A stretch of 37,965 nt of DNA from Candidatus Zixiibacteriota bacterium. GTDB taxonomy: Bacteria; Zixibacteria; MSB-5A5; JAABVY01; JAHJOQ01. This document shows positions 25,205 to 32,946 of the stretch, piece after piece; positions within the stretch are counted from its first letter, which is position 1; the number at the start of each line of letters is the position of its first letter. Below the pieces are notes generated by a model. It saw only the letters and a list, made by a program, of their open reading frames with translations. It was not told the DNA's origin and searched no databases. Both the position numbers and the translations under genes were made by a program. Location: NCBI GenBank assembly GCA_018820315.1, contig JAHJOQ010000159.1, positions 1 to 37,965 on the forward strand. The letters are read 5' to 3'.

Positions 25205-25524
25205 TCTGCTCTCCTCACTGTGGTTAAATACTGTTCGACGCGCCGGAGATTCGGTGTCTCCTGTCGTTCATCTCTCGGTCCGCGTACTGTGATGTATTTA
25301 TACATGAAACACATCTCACATGTCAATTAGTTCCTTCCATCACTCACTTAAGTCAATGTAGCGTTTATAGATAGACTAGTAGGACAATACTGGGTCTGGA
25401 CCTGGATTCTGAGCAGAATTCTGAGGTGATTTCTCGCGAGACTATCGATCTGCCTGAGAATGATGGAACAGAAAAAAAGATCTCCCGTAGAACATGGTAG
25501 AATGAACAACAATGGAGGACTGAT
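25205..25524. promoter_or_regulatory. Divergent promoter region with an inverted repeat
   Basis: This 320-base gap separates the minus-strand CxxC gene from the plus-strand PDZ gene and must hold both promoters. ATGTATTTATACAT at 25292-25305 is a 6-2-6 inverted repeat that could be an operator or a coincidence. No gene is visible. Confidence 0.35.
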
Positions 25525-26490
25525 ATGAACCGGCACAAACCGCTCAAAACAACCGCAATCATCGGGCTTGCAGCCGTTATTGTCGCTGCGCTGATTCTTT
25601 CACCTGCCTATGCGGGAAAATACTCAAAATCAAAGAGCTCCGCGGCATGGCTCGGAGTCTACATGCAGGACATTGACAGCGAGCTGGCTGAGGCATTCGA
25701 CCTGAAGACTGAGGACGGCGTCTTGATCGATGACGTGGTCGACGACTCACCAGCAGAAGATGCCGGCATCAGGCGGGGCGATGTTATCGTGAAATTCGAT
25801 GGCGCGGATATCAAGAGTTCGGAAGAACTCTCCAAGGCAGTAGCTGGACATGAACCCGGCGACGAAGTTCAGGTGGTCGTGCTCAGGGATGGCGAGGAGA
25901 AGACTTTCGATGTCGATCTCGACAAGAGCCGCTCCATGCGCGACGTCTATACTCATAATGCTCCATCCGCTAACTGGTTCGGGCACTCCGACGACAACTC
26001 ATGGACTTTCTTCTCGGATGAAGGAGGCTATCTCGGTGTCTCGACAGTCGAGTTGTCGGAGCAACTCGCAGACTACTTCGGCGCCAAGACGGGTGTGCTT
26101 GTCAGCGAGGTCTCAGAGGACTCGCCCGCAGCCTCTGCCGGATTGAAGGCTGGCGATATCATCGTCAAAGTCGAAGATGACTATGTCGATACGCCTTCGG
26201 AATTGCGCGATGTTATCAGGGATTACGACAAGGGGGACACGGTCAAGATTGAAGTGCTGCGTAAAGGCAACACGGAGATGCTTACTGCCGAACTGGATGA
26301 GACTTCAGGGTCTCAGACTTGGGGCGGAGTCGATCCGATGATTATGAATATTCCGAATATCCCGAACATCCCCGGAATTCATCACTTTGATGATGACAGC
26401 GGCAATCTGAATGAGGATATGGATCAGCTTCGTGAGGAGCTGAAGGAGCTAAAGAAAGAACTCGGAGATTTGAAAGAGAAGTTGAAATAG
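25525..26490 (+). CDS. Double-PDZ secreted protein without protease domain
   Basis: 321 residues. A signal peptide or anchor (TTAIIGLAAVIVAALILSPAYA) is followed by two PDZ domains. PDZ1 (about 42-133) has WLGVYMQDIDSELAEAF and SPAEDAGIRRGDVIVKFDG. PDZ2 (about 168-257) has GYLGVSTVELSEQLADYF and SPAASAGLKAGDIIVKVED. These look like the PDZ pair of HtrA/DegP, but the trypsin-like domain is absent. A NIPNIPNIPGIHHF linker (275-288) and a Leu-rich coiled coil (REELKELKKELGDLKEKLK) end the protein. It may be a periplasmic adaptor that holds C-termini of unfolded proteins or forms oligomers through the coiled coil (inference). The start has GGAGG 6 bases upstream. A strong terminator follows. Confidence 0.9.
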   Translation: MNRHKPLKTTAIIGLAAVIVAALILSPAYAGKYSKSKSSAAWLGVYMQDIDSELAEAFDLKTEDGVLIDDVVDDSPAEDAGIRRGDVIVKFDGADIKSSEELSKAVAGHEPGDEVQVVVLRDGEEKTFDVDLDKSRSMRDVYTHNAPSANWFGHSDDNSWTFFSDEGGYLGVSTVELSEQLADYFGAKTGVLVSEVSEDSPAASAGLKAGDIIVKVEDDYVDTPSELRDVIRDYDKGDTVKIEVLRKGNTEMLTAELDETSGSQTWGGVDPMIMNIPNIPNIPGIHHFDDDSGNLNEDMDQLREELKELKKELGDLKEKLK

Positions 26491-26518
26491 GCTATCTCCT
26501 CCTCGGATCATATAGATG

Positions 26519-26552
26519 AAACCTCCCGGATTATCCGTGGGGTTTTGTTTTT
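26519..26552 (+). terminator. Rho-independent terminator of the PDZ gene
   Basis: AAACCTCCCGGA, loop TTA, TCCGTGGGGTTT, followed by TGTTTTT. The stem is 12 bp with one mismatch and one G-T pair. It lies 28 bases after the stop codon. Confidence 0.9.
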
Positions 26553-26720
26553 GGTTGGTGTAGATCACAACCCCAGCGGCTTTGACAACTTATGCGCAGA
26601 TCCCGTCATCTATAGCAATGACGACAATTGGCATCTGCACAATTCCGGGACTGTTGCGATAATCACCTTTAGGATTTGACAAACCAGCCTCGCGAGTATA
26701 TTTTCCTGCAGACCGAATAG

Positions 26721-26790
26721 GTAGGTCAGGATCCTTGCCTGCTGACGCGAAGCGGAAGCAGGTCCGAACGAAAGAGAGGAGATCCTGACT
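26721..26790. repeat. 70-base palindromic repeat, copy A
   Basis: Starts GTAGGTCAGGATCCTTGCCT and ends GGAGATCCTGACT, so its ends are inverted repeats (GTCAGGATC/GATCCTGAC). A related copy is at 37852-37922. The rest of 26553-26807 has no supported gene. Confidence 0.75.
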
Positions 26791-26807
26791 ACTCCGAGGT
26801 GAAACCC

Positions 26808-26892
26808 GGAGGAGTGGCTGAGTGGTCGAAAGCGGCGGTCTTGAAAACCGTTGTACCGCAAGGTACCGTGGGTTCGAATCCTACCTCCTCCG
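26808..26892 (+). tRNA. tRNA-Ser (anticodon UGA)
   Basis: An 85-base gene. The acceptor arms GGAGGAG and CTCCTCC pair fully, with G as the discriminator base. The D-arm has GTGGCTGAGTGG. The anticodon loop CTTGAAA gives UGA, reading UCA and other UCN serine codons. A long variable arm (TTGTACCGCAAGGTACC) marks a serine-type tRNA, and the T-arm reads GTGGGTTCGAATCCTAC. CCA is not encoded. No partner tRNA lies next to it. The 3' end shares a 14-base match with repeats further downstream. Confidence 0.96.
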
Positions 26893-26982
26893 TCTTAGAA
26901 GTCTGATACTTCAGGCAGCGAGCTGATGTTGTCGACTGGTAGTCCACGGAATCTAAGTTGCTACGCTATCTGTGGCCCCAGC

Positions 26983-27106
26983 GGTTTTACATATATCATG
27001 TCCACCGCCTTCATCAATGGTTATGTGGGTTGATTCCGCTTCCAGGTTTAACTCATCTGTTCACGATAAGAGTTCTATACATGTCCCATATTCTCCGCTT
27101 TTATAG
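26983..27106. repeat. Degenerate tandem repeats downstream of tRNA-Ser
   Basis: Copies D (26983-27013) and C (27070-27106) begin about 87 bases apart. Aligned from CCGC to GATTC they share about 24 of 32 positions. They resemble copies A (28032-28065) and B (28175-28206). The whole 26893-27225 gap shows no gene. Confidence 0.5.
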
Positions 27107-27225
27107 ATGGCTTTGCGGGATGATTCTAGTTTTCACCTCAGTTCACTGCTCATGACCCGCGTAACTCTTTTTGTCATTGGTGCCTTAAGATGCACATCCT
27201 TGACATGGATAACGTAAGTTTCGGA

Positions 27226-27828
27226 TTACTCGTGGGTGTCTCCGTAGCTCTTGTACACAATGACTATCGCCTGACAGTAGTAATCCACCATAGCTTCTCG
27301 AAGCTTATCGTTCTCAATCTTTTCGCTTGATTCGCGGCATTGCGTGATGTTCTGGGTGACTCTGTATAACTCCTCTTCCGATCGCGAGCTCAGTCGAATG
27401 TAGTCAGGGTTGCCCGACACAAATGAAAACTCGTCTTTTCCCTCCAACCGTTTGAGAAACACGAGCACTATCTCTCCTACAGCAGGCGTTGGATCGGGTA
27501 TGCCTCCTGTACTCCAACATTCCAGACCGTCTATGATCGTGGGATTGTCGTGGTTCGTAGAATAGAATACATTGGCTTGCCGATCTTCACACGTATCCTG
27601 GTCCGGTACATTCACATCAGTCTTCAGCACCTTGATGATATCGACACCAACCCTGCGGTTGAAATGTCCCACATCAATGACCGTATCGATCTCTGTCGCT
27701 CTCCCAATGGCGATCACGTCGGCCTCCGCCTTCCATTCCTCAATCAACCACGGTGGCGGAATCGCGTGTGCGACTTGAATCAACAAGAACGAGATACAAA
27801 GGCTCAACAGTAGGATACGCCAATTCAT
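27226..27828 (-). CDS. Hypothetical secreted protein
   Basis: 200 residues. The start is the ATG at 27828, which follows an AAGAGGAGGAGCC ribosome binding site and opens a signal peptide (MNWRILLLSLCISFLLIQVAHA). A frame opening earlier, at 28008, would add 60 residues without a family look. The mature part has EADVIAIGRATEIDTVID, a VGVDIIKVLKTD strand pair and GEIVLVFLKRL. This recalls small beta-barrel secreted proteins of the type 'ADVIxxGxV...VxKVLKG...GExVLVF'. Such proteins occur widely but have no settled function. Four Cys (CEDRQ, ECWS, QCRES, YYCQ) may form disulfides. It lies between two repeat blocks. Confidence 0.75.
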   Translation of the reverse strand: MNWRILLLSLCISFLLIQVAHAIPPPWLIEEWKAEADVIAIGRATEIDTVIDVGHFNRRVGVDIIKVLKTDVNVPDQDTCEDRQANVFYSTNHDNPTIIDGLECWSTGGIPDPTPAVGEIVLVFLKRLEGKDEFSFVSGNPDYIRLSSRSEEELYRVTQNITQCRESSEKIENDKLREAMVDYYCQAIVIVYKSYGDTHE

Positions 27829-28031
27829 CTTGGCTCCTCCTCTTTTTGTCACTCTTTCCATGAGCTCTTGAGGCTCAACATTGCTCATGCGTACTGTCTG
27901 AGTCAACGAACGTAGACTGTCTCTCTTTGTACGAGATTCTCCGTACAGAGGTTCCAGAGTGTTTCCCTTCAGCCTAATCTGGACACGAAGGTTTTGAAAT
28001 TTAGCCATGGTTTATTAGATTTGGCATATCA

Positions 28032-28223
28032 GAGTTCTATAGACGTCCCATATCCTCCGTCTTAGAGCCTGTTAGAGCGAAGCGAAAGGCGCTGGTGCCC
28101 CACCCATCGCGTGGGATTCGCGAGAAGATGCGATACAAGAAACCCACCCAGAGGGTGGGCCACCCGGCGAGACAAGTCCATACACGTCCCATATCCCCCG
28201 TCTCAGAGCCTGTTAGAGCGAAG
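28032..28223. repeat. 39-base direct repeat and palindromes (tRNA-like copies A and B)
   Basis: CGTCCCATATCCTCCGTC...GCGAAG occurs at 28044-28082 and 28185-28223, 39 bases with 2 differences. Between them is a CCCACCC/GGGTGGG hairpin (about 28144-28160) and a second GC-rich stem. The 27829-28292 gap has no other supported gene. Confidence 0.7.
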
Positions 28224-28292
28224 GGTGGTCGAATTGCATCTGAAGGTCATAGATCTACACTGATTTTGCAGCATGATTGAAGGGGGAAGACG

Positions 28293-28606
28293 ATGAAGGC
28301 TGAAAAGGACTTTAATCCGCCATGTTGGCGACTCTACATTCTGAGATGCTCCGGTGGTTCGTTCTATACCGGTATTACCACGGACATAGCGAAACGTATA
28401 AAGGTTCACAATTCAGGGAAAGAGCAAAATATACGCGGAGACGAACACCCGTGGAGCTGGTGTACTTCGAAGATTGTGAGTCAGAGACTCGTGCGAGGCG
28501 GAGGGAATTGGAACTGAAAGGTTGGCGTCGCGACAAGAAGGAGGCACTGATACATGGGTTTCCTTCGTCAGTCCTGAGGGTTTTCCTCAGGATCTCCGGG
28601 CAGTAG
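28293..28606 (+). pseudogene. GIY-YIG nuclease-like gene with a frameshift
   Basis: The first frame gives CWRLYILRCSGGSFYTGITT and DIAKRIKVHNSGK, the GIY-YIG core with the Arg of motif 2. The matching second half, AKYTRRRTPVELVYFEDCES and ETRARRRELELKGWRRDKKE, lies in the next frame, so one base seems missing at about 28417-28425. Together they would make a YhbQ-like (UPF0213) protein of about 100 residues. It may be a true pseudogene, programmed slippage, or an assembly error. The ribosome binding site is AGGGGGAAG. Confidence 0.8.
28572..28592. repeat. Hairpin at the end of the GIY-YIG gene
   Basis: TCCTGAGG, loop GTTTT, CCTCAGGA: a perfect 8-bp stem without a T-run, placed between two convergent genes, so a terminator role is weak. 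Confidence 0.45.
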
Positions 28607-28618
28607 CCCTTCGACGAA

Positions 28619-29008
28619 TCAGGCGTCGACCTGAGTCGCATACTCCGGTTTGTATTCGCGGAAGCCAACAATATAGCCATCGGGATCATTCACGAAGAAG
28701 TATAGGCCAAACTCATAGTCCTTGATTCCGCCTATAGGATTGATGCCGAGCTTGCGGAACCTCTGAGCCATCGCTTCGGCATCAGATATCTCGAAGTTGA
28801 TTGAGATACCGAGTGTTGCGAGCGCGTCCTGCTTCTCCAGCAACTCAGGTGTCTTTCTATGCAGAGCGAGGTGCACATCTCCAAGCACAAACTCTGCCCA
28901 GCCGGGACTCTTGAATTTCAGCGACATCCCGACTATGTGGCTGTAGAACCACACCGATGCGTCGACATCCTGCACCAGCAGTATAATCGTATCGACTCTT
29001 TTCAGCAA
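28619..29008 (-). CDS. VOC-fold (glyoxalase/dioxygenase-like) protein
   Basis: About 129 residues. Two beta-alpha-beta-beta units of the VOC superfamily are visible: KRVDTIILLVQDVDASVWFY, then WAEFVLGDVHLALHRK, NFEISDAEAMAQRF and GLYFFVNDPDGYIVGFREY. Possible metal ligands are a His and a Glu (DVHLALH, GFREY), but the usual set is incomplete to my eye, so activity is uncertain. I use a TTG at 29008 because GGAGGG sits 4 bases ahead; an ATG at 29035 is the alternative. The substrate is unknown, and members include glyoxalases and antibiotic-resistance proteins. Confidence 0.82.
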   Translation of the reverse strand: MLKRVDTIILLVQDVDASVWFYSHIVGMSLKFKSPGWAEFVLGDVHLALHRKTPELLEKQDALATLGISINFEISDAEAMAQRFRKLGINPIGGIKDYEFGLYFFVNDPDGYIVGFREYKPEYATQVDA

Positions 29009-29142
29009 AGATCCCTCCGATGTTGCACCCCTCATTATCATTGACGGAATTCCGGCAGATAACTTTAGAAAGGAAAAGCAACTCGCAACATCATTCTGGA
29101 GTAAATCACGCGGCAAATTGGGTTACAGGTTCCGACCCGAAC

Positions 29143-29172
29143 AAAAAAAGCGGCTCCCTATTAACGGAGCCG
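29143..29172 (-). terminator. Rho-independent terminator of the lipoprotein pair
   Basis: On the minus strand CGGCTCC, loop, GGGAGCCG, followed by CTTTTTTT. It lies 30 bases past the stop at 29202. Confidence 0.9.
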
Positions 29173-29201
29173 TATATATCGTCAGATTCGGACTTTCCAA
29201 A

Positions 29202-30350
29202 TCAGAATATCAGATCGTCTTCACTCTGGCCGGTGTCCCTGGCACGTTTAAATTCGACAGTCCACGTCCCATCTACAAATTTGCCCCTGGCAAAAAGATC
29301 AGCCGCAGATTTGGTCGGGTATGTCGCAATCGCTCCCGGAATGGTTGATCCAAACAGCCACGCCGGATTGGTCAGTTCGTATCCCTTCACCTCCCACTCG
29401 TCCATAGGATTGGAAGCGCTGGCGTTCGGGTCTTCCTTGTGTTGATAGATCGGAACACGAGTCGGAAAGGTGGTGCGATTCATGACGTTCTCTATGTAGA
29501 CCGGCTGTCCATCATCTGTCAAGTAACCGGTCAGACCACCTACCGATGCACTCTGAACGAAGGCATCCTTTCCATAGCCGTGCGGATTGGTTGTGACCGA
29601 TCCCCACTCCCATGCGTCGAGCCTGGTAGTGTCGATAACGGTAAACATTCCAGTCGCCTGATCAGCGTGACACGCTATTCCGCAACCATCGGTCTCCCAA
29701 CCGACAATATCCTCGAAACGTCCCCGCATGAACCAGAATATGGATACTCGGTCGTCGATCTGAACAGCATCCCTGGCCATGACAGTATCCAGAATGGTGC
29801 TCGATCCCTGGGCACGCAGCGTGTCCCTGAATGTCCACATCCGGTAAGCGTCATTTGCGCCGATTGCAAACGGAACAGGGCCGTCGCTGGCTACCTCATC
29901 CCACTGAACCTGTAGATAAATATAATCCTTGTCGTATGCTGCACGCATTCTCGCGTTGACAATGAAATTGTCTCTGCTGCCTGTACGGCCGAGCACTATG
30001 TCTGCCAGTGGCACATTCCAGACATTTTCGCCGTCATCAATGCCGTCGATAATTGGCGGAACCTCGACACTATCCATAATAACCGTGTTGCCGTCCAGGT
30101 CGGCGTCCTGATCGGATGTCATTAGCACAGTCGCGTTGCCATTATGAGCGTCACCGCGGCCGTTGAAAACCGCCACGGAGAAAATCCTGTCTTCGGGCAC
30201 AGGAATCGAATAGTCGTTTCCGGGATCTCCGGGATCACCATCATCGCCTGTCAGTCCGGCAGGTCCCTGGTTTCCCTCGCAACCGAGGAGAATCAAAATG
30301 ATTCCCAGACACAGGAGGCTCACAAGGCTGAATATCAGTTTAGCTTTCAT
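29202..30350 (-). CDS. Lipoprotein: collagen-like linker plus EB_dh-type domain with CxxxCH
   Basis: 382 residues. The lipobox is ILILLGC (Cys24). It is followed at once by Gly-X-Y triplets (GNQGPAGLTGDDGDPGDPG, about 26-46) and then a beta-sandwich domain. The domain opens with VPPIIDGIDDGENVWNVPL, goes on with MRAAYDKDYIYLQVQWDE, and ends with WTVEFKRARDTGQSEDDLIF. This layout matches the heme-binding subunit of ethylbenzene dehydrogenase-like enzymes (EB_dh; heme b held by Met and Lys in the known case). A motif CGIACH (223-228) is a CxxxCH, one residue longer than a heme-c site, and could bind heme or metal (inference). It is the second of two genes, 12 bases after its sister, and probably sits on the periplasmic face of a membrane. 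A terminator follows. Confidence 0.8.
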   Translation of the reverse strand: MKAKLIFSLVSLLCLGIILILLGCEGNQGPAGLTGDDGDPGDPGNDYSIPVPEDRIFSVAVFNGRGDAHNGNATVLMTSDQDADLDGNTVIMDSVEVPPIIDGIDDGENVWNVPLADIVLGRTGSRDNFIVNARMRAAYDKDYIYLQVQWDEVASDGPVPFAIGANDAYRMWTFRDTLRAQGSSTILDTVMARDAVQIDDRVSIFWFMRGRFEDIVGWETDGCGIACHADQATGMFTVIDTTRLDAWEWGSVTTNPHGYGKDAFVQSASVGGLTGYLTDDGQPVYIENVMNRTTFPTRVPIYQHKEDPNASASNPMDEWEVKGYELTNPAWLFGSTIPGAIATYPTKSAADLFARGKFVDGTWTVEFKRARDTGQSEDDLIF

Positions 30351-30362
30351 TTCAACCTCCTG

Positions 30363-31457
30363 TTAGAACTTGACGTCGTCGCCGTGACCGGTATTGCGGA
30401 GTCTTCTGAATTCCATCGTCCATCTGTCGCCTGCTCCCGGATTCCATGAATCTTTGCCGCTACATTCGATATCCGCACGACCGCCGGTCGGCATCACAGA
30501 AACAAAGCCGATGATGGTTGCATTGTTGGGCCACTTCAGGCTCACATTGAAGGGAACTGTATTCCAGAGCTGGAACGGAGGAGATATGTCTTCTCCGGCC
30601 GCGAGTATGCCGTCTTTGTGCATCCACCTCGGTAGTGAGTCGAAAACGTTATCAACATAACCCGCACTTCCGTGATCGTCCTGAACACTGGGCGTTGCGC
30701 CTGTAATGTACTCGTCATCAAAATACCCGATGAGACCTGTTCGTCCAGCCTTCCAGTGCCATACATCGACAAGTCCTGAACCTGACAGGTATAGGGTGCT
30801 ATCATCATCGTGGTAGAGGAGGTCAGAGCCGTTAGCCGCCCACCCGTCAACTCCGGAGATATCCCAGAACAAGTACATCTGGTCTTCAGTCACCGGCTGA
30901 CGTGACCATGTACTATCACGGCCAATGACTTGAAGTCTCCATCTGCCGGGGAACCAGTCGGCAGTGGCCGCAAGACCCTGACTGGCATCCACGATCTCTT
31001 GCCATGAGACCATAAAGTAGATGTATTTGTCGTCATAGCCAGCTCTTATGTCAGCAAACGAAATCCGATTATCAATTCCGCGCAAATTCGTGAGCGGTAT
31101 CGAGGAGATCGTAAACTCGTCGCTGCCCCAGTCTTCAATACCCTGATCCTGACCGTCGATTACCGGTGGTTTGTCGAGTTTGTAGCAAACCACAACGTCT
31201 TCAGAGGGCTCTGCGCTCTGATCGAACGTGAGCCTTATCTTGGTGTTCCCATTCTGGTTAAACTCAGAGTTATTGGTAATGGCTAGACCGAAGATCATGT
31301 CGCCGGGCGGATCAGTGGAAGCATCTCTTCCGTCCGCGCCGTCATCACCCTGAGCACCCTGCGATCCCTGCGGACCTTGATCTCCTTCACATCCAAGGAA
31401 GCTCAACATAAGAAGAGCCATAAGCAGGCTCAGTGCTGTTCCGAAAACTCTGGACAT
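30363..31457 (-). CDS. Lipoprotein: collagen-like linker plus EB_dh-type domain
   Basis: 364 residues. The lipobox is LSFLGC (Cys23). The linker GDQGPQGSQGAQGDDGADGR (25-44) is a Gly-X-Y run, as in bacterial collagen-like proteins. The domain has KPPVIDGQDQGIEDWGSDEF, a YDDKYIYFMVSWQEI strand set, and a WTMEFRRLRNTGHGDDVKF end that aligns with its sister gene. Unlike the sister it has no CxxxCH, so the pair may split roles. It begins a two-gene operon, with 12 bases to the sister gene. It may be a periplasmic heme- or redox-ligand protein; no enzyme partner is seen here. Confidence 0.78.
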   Translation of the reverse strand: MSRVFGTALSLLMALLMLSFLGCEGDQGPQGSQGAQGDDGADGRDASTDPPGDMIFGLAITNNSEFNQNGNTKIRLTFDQSAEPSEDVVVCYKLDKPPVIDGQDQGIEDWGSDEFTISSIPLTNLRGIDNRISFADIRAGYDDKYIYFMVSWQEIVDASQGLAATADWFPGRWRLQVIGRDSTWSRQPVTEDQMYLFWDISGVDGWAANGSDLLYHDDDSTLYLSGSGLVDVWHWKAGRTGLIGYFDDEYITGATPSVQDDHGSAGYVDNVFDSLPRWMHKDGILAAGEDISPPFQLWNTVPFNVSLKWPNNATIIGFVSVMPTGGRADIECSGKDSWNPGAGDRWTMEFRRLRNTGHGDDVKF

Positions 31458-31976
31458 CGTTTTCCTCCCTAAACATCCAATATGTACTGTATTCCCTCCA
31501 AGATCATTTAATCAGATTGGCAGAGGCTCCACACGCCGCCACTTCCCGACAAAATAATTGGGAGTATAGACAAAGCTCCTGGAAAAATCAAGCGAATTTT
31601 TCCCGATTTTCGCTGCTCAATTGGTGTCACCACACTCTCAATGACGCGCTGATAACACATTTGCTTAATGGGTTTCTAGCCAATTACAAAACCTGCAGGA
31701 CATGCGAGCGAAGCATAGCGATCAAGCCGCTAACGCTCAGCGATGATACTGGCGAGCAGCGTGGCATTGACTTCGCGTAGCCTGACCCCGAAATCCAAGG
31801 CGCACAGCACATGTGCACACCTGCATTTGAAGATTGTCTGGCACCTGATTCACCGTAACTGGTAAATCCGTGTCACCATGCACTTCGCACACAAGGGGAC
31901 TAAGACAATCCGGACAATAAAGCCTCGCGACGAAGATTGTGTCTACAATTTGAAAACTCTAGAAAGAGCGACTGAA
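31458..31976. other. 519-base gap, no gene seen
   Basis: A 115-codon frame here lacks a start site and family. The stretch contains the perfect palindrome GCACATGTGC (31807-31816), and the promoter for the lipoprotein pair should lie just above 31457. Confidence 0.4.
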
Positions 31977-32222
31977 TCACTCGGGACTGAATCCGCCGTT
32001 GCCTCCATCGTCGCCATTCCCCTCAGCAAATCTCAAATTGATCGCCTTGAAGCCCCTGTAGCCCCGTTCCAGGTCGAATTCGACAATAGTACCAATCTTG
32101 ACATCGCGGAATTTGATCGCTCTCAGCCAGCGCTGGTGGAAAAATGCTTCTGTGCCATCCTGCGTCTGAATGAAACCGAACCCGTGCATTCGCTCAACGC
32201 GAACCACAACTCCCTTAGCCAT
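31977..32222 (-). CDS. Cold-shock-domain protein, CspA-like
   Basis: 81 residues. The RNP1-like GFGFI and the RNP2-like EAFFHQRWL are present, with KGVVVRVERMHGFGFIQ at the start and GTIVEFDLERGYRGFKAINL closing the barrel. Cold-shock proteins bind single-stranded RNA and DNA and act as chaperones. Unlike CspA, the RNP2 segment is FFHQRW rather than VFVHFS, and a Gly/Asp-rich tail (GNGDDGGNGGFSPE) follows. The first Lys-Gly of the family is kept. A GAGG site sits before the ATG. It has its own gap on both sides, so it is probably monocistronic. Confidence 0.92.
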   Translation of the reverse strand: MAKGVVVRVERMHGFGFIQTQDGTEAFFHQRWLRAIKFRDVKIGTIVEFDLERGYRGFKAINLRFAEGNGDDGGNGGFSPE

Positions 32223-32487
32223 CGAAACCTCTGGGACGAGTTATATCAACATTCCCTTGAACCGACATTTTAACTAATGTGGCGTGATTCATCAAGAGAA
32301 AAGTGCCGGATATGTCCATTTGTTCGGGTGAAACGAAGATTGAATCCCCTGCGACTTCAACGTGGTCGTCGCCTGTTTGTGGAATTCAGATAAAATCTCT
32401 TGTGGTTTCATCTCCCTGACGGCATGATCAGCGTGTCGACACCAAGAGCATTTCAATCTCCAGCATACGGATATCTGGGAGTAAGGA

Positions 32488-32937
32488 TCAGAATAGTCGG
32501 AACGAGAATATCTTCCACTGATCGTCGATGCGATGTACACCCATCTTATTATAGTACTGTTTTACAGGCACCGATTCCTTGTCGATAAACGACACCTCGA
32601 CTGTCGCAGTATCTCCAAGAGTAGCAACACTTCCGACAATTATCTGATTCTTCAGCCATTTCTCTCGCACACTCCCCCCCTCCTGAAGGAGACTTACAAG
32701 AAGCACCTTATTTTCCGCAGCATAAAGCGAAGAATCATAATTGTAGATCGAGTTTTCCTTTACCAGTTCATCGAGATCGAGCAACTGGCTCAGATAGTCG
32801 TAGCTTGTTGTATCCTGACGGAGAGATTGCAGAAAGTGCATTACAGTCTGGCGTGGTTCGGGATCGTCGGAGCAGGATGCCGCTGCAATCGTCAGCAGAA
32901 TGAGTAGCAGGAGACCTGTGACTGTCCGCCGAGTCAT
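32488..32937 (-). CDS. Small lipoprotein with DUF4878-like fold
   Basis: 149 residues. The lipobox is LTIAAASC (Cys22), followed by SDDPEPRQTVMHFLQSLRQD, a typical first helix of NTF2-like DUF4878 lipoproteins. The last segment VSFIDKESVPVKQYYNKMGV and DDQWKIFSFRLF is the usual terminal strand. No active-site residues are evident. It lies 9 bases after the PorV-like gene, so it is likely in the same operon and may be an outer-membrane companion. Confidence 0.75.
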   Translation of the reverse strand: MTRRTVTGLLLLILLTIAAASCSDDPEPRQTVMHFLQSLRQDTTSYDYLSQLLDLDELVKENSIYNYDSSLYAAENKVLLVSLLQEGGSVREKWLKNQIIVGSVATLGDTATVEVSFIDKESVPVKQYYNKMGVHRIDDQWKIFSFRLF

Positions 32938-32946
32938 CGTTTTGCC

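Noticed and set aside
24623-25330. 235-codon open frame on the plus strand
   Set aside because: It is opposite the CxxC protein gene and spans its promoter. It has no family features.
26571-26988. CCCCAGCGG words on both sides of tRNA-Ser
   Set aside because: The match is only about 9-10 bases with no longer alignment, too weak for an attachment site.
31433-31780. 115-codon frame on the plus strand
   Set aside because: No start signal or recognisable protein, and it begins inside the lipoprotein gene on the other strand.
31807-31816. 10-base palindrome GCACATGTGC
   Set aside because: Short palindromes like this appear by chance at this length and no partner site is seen.
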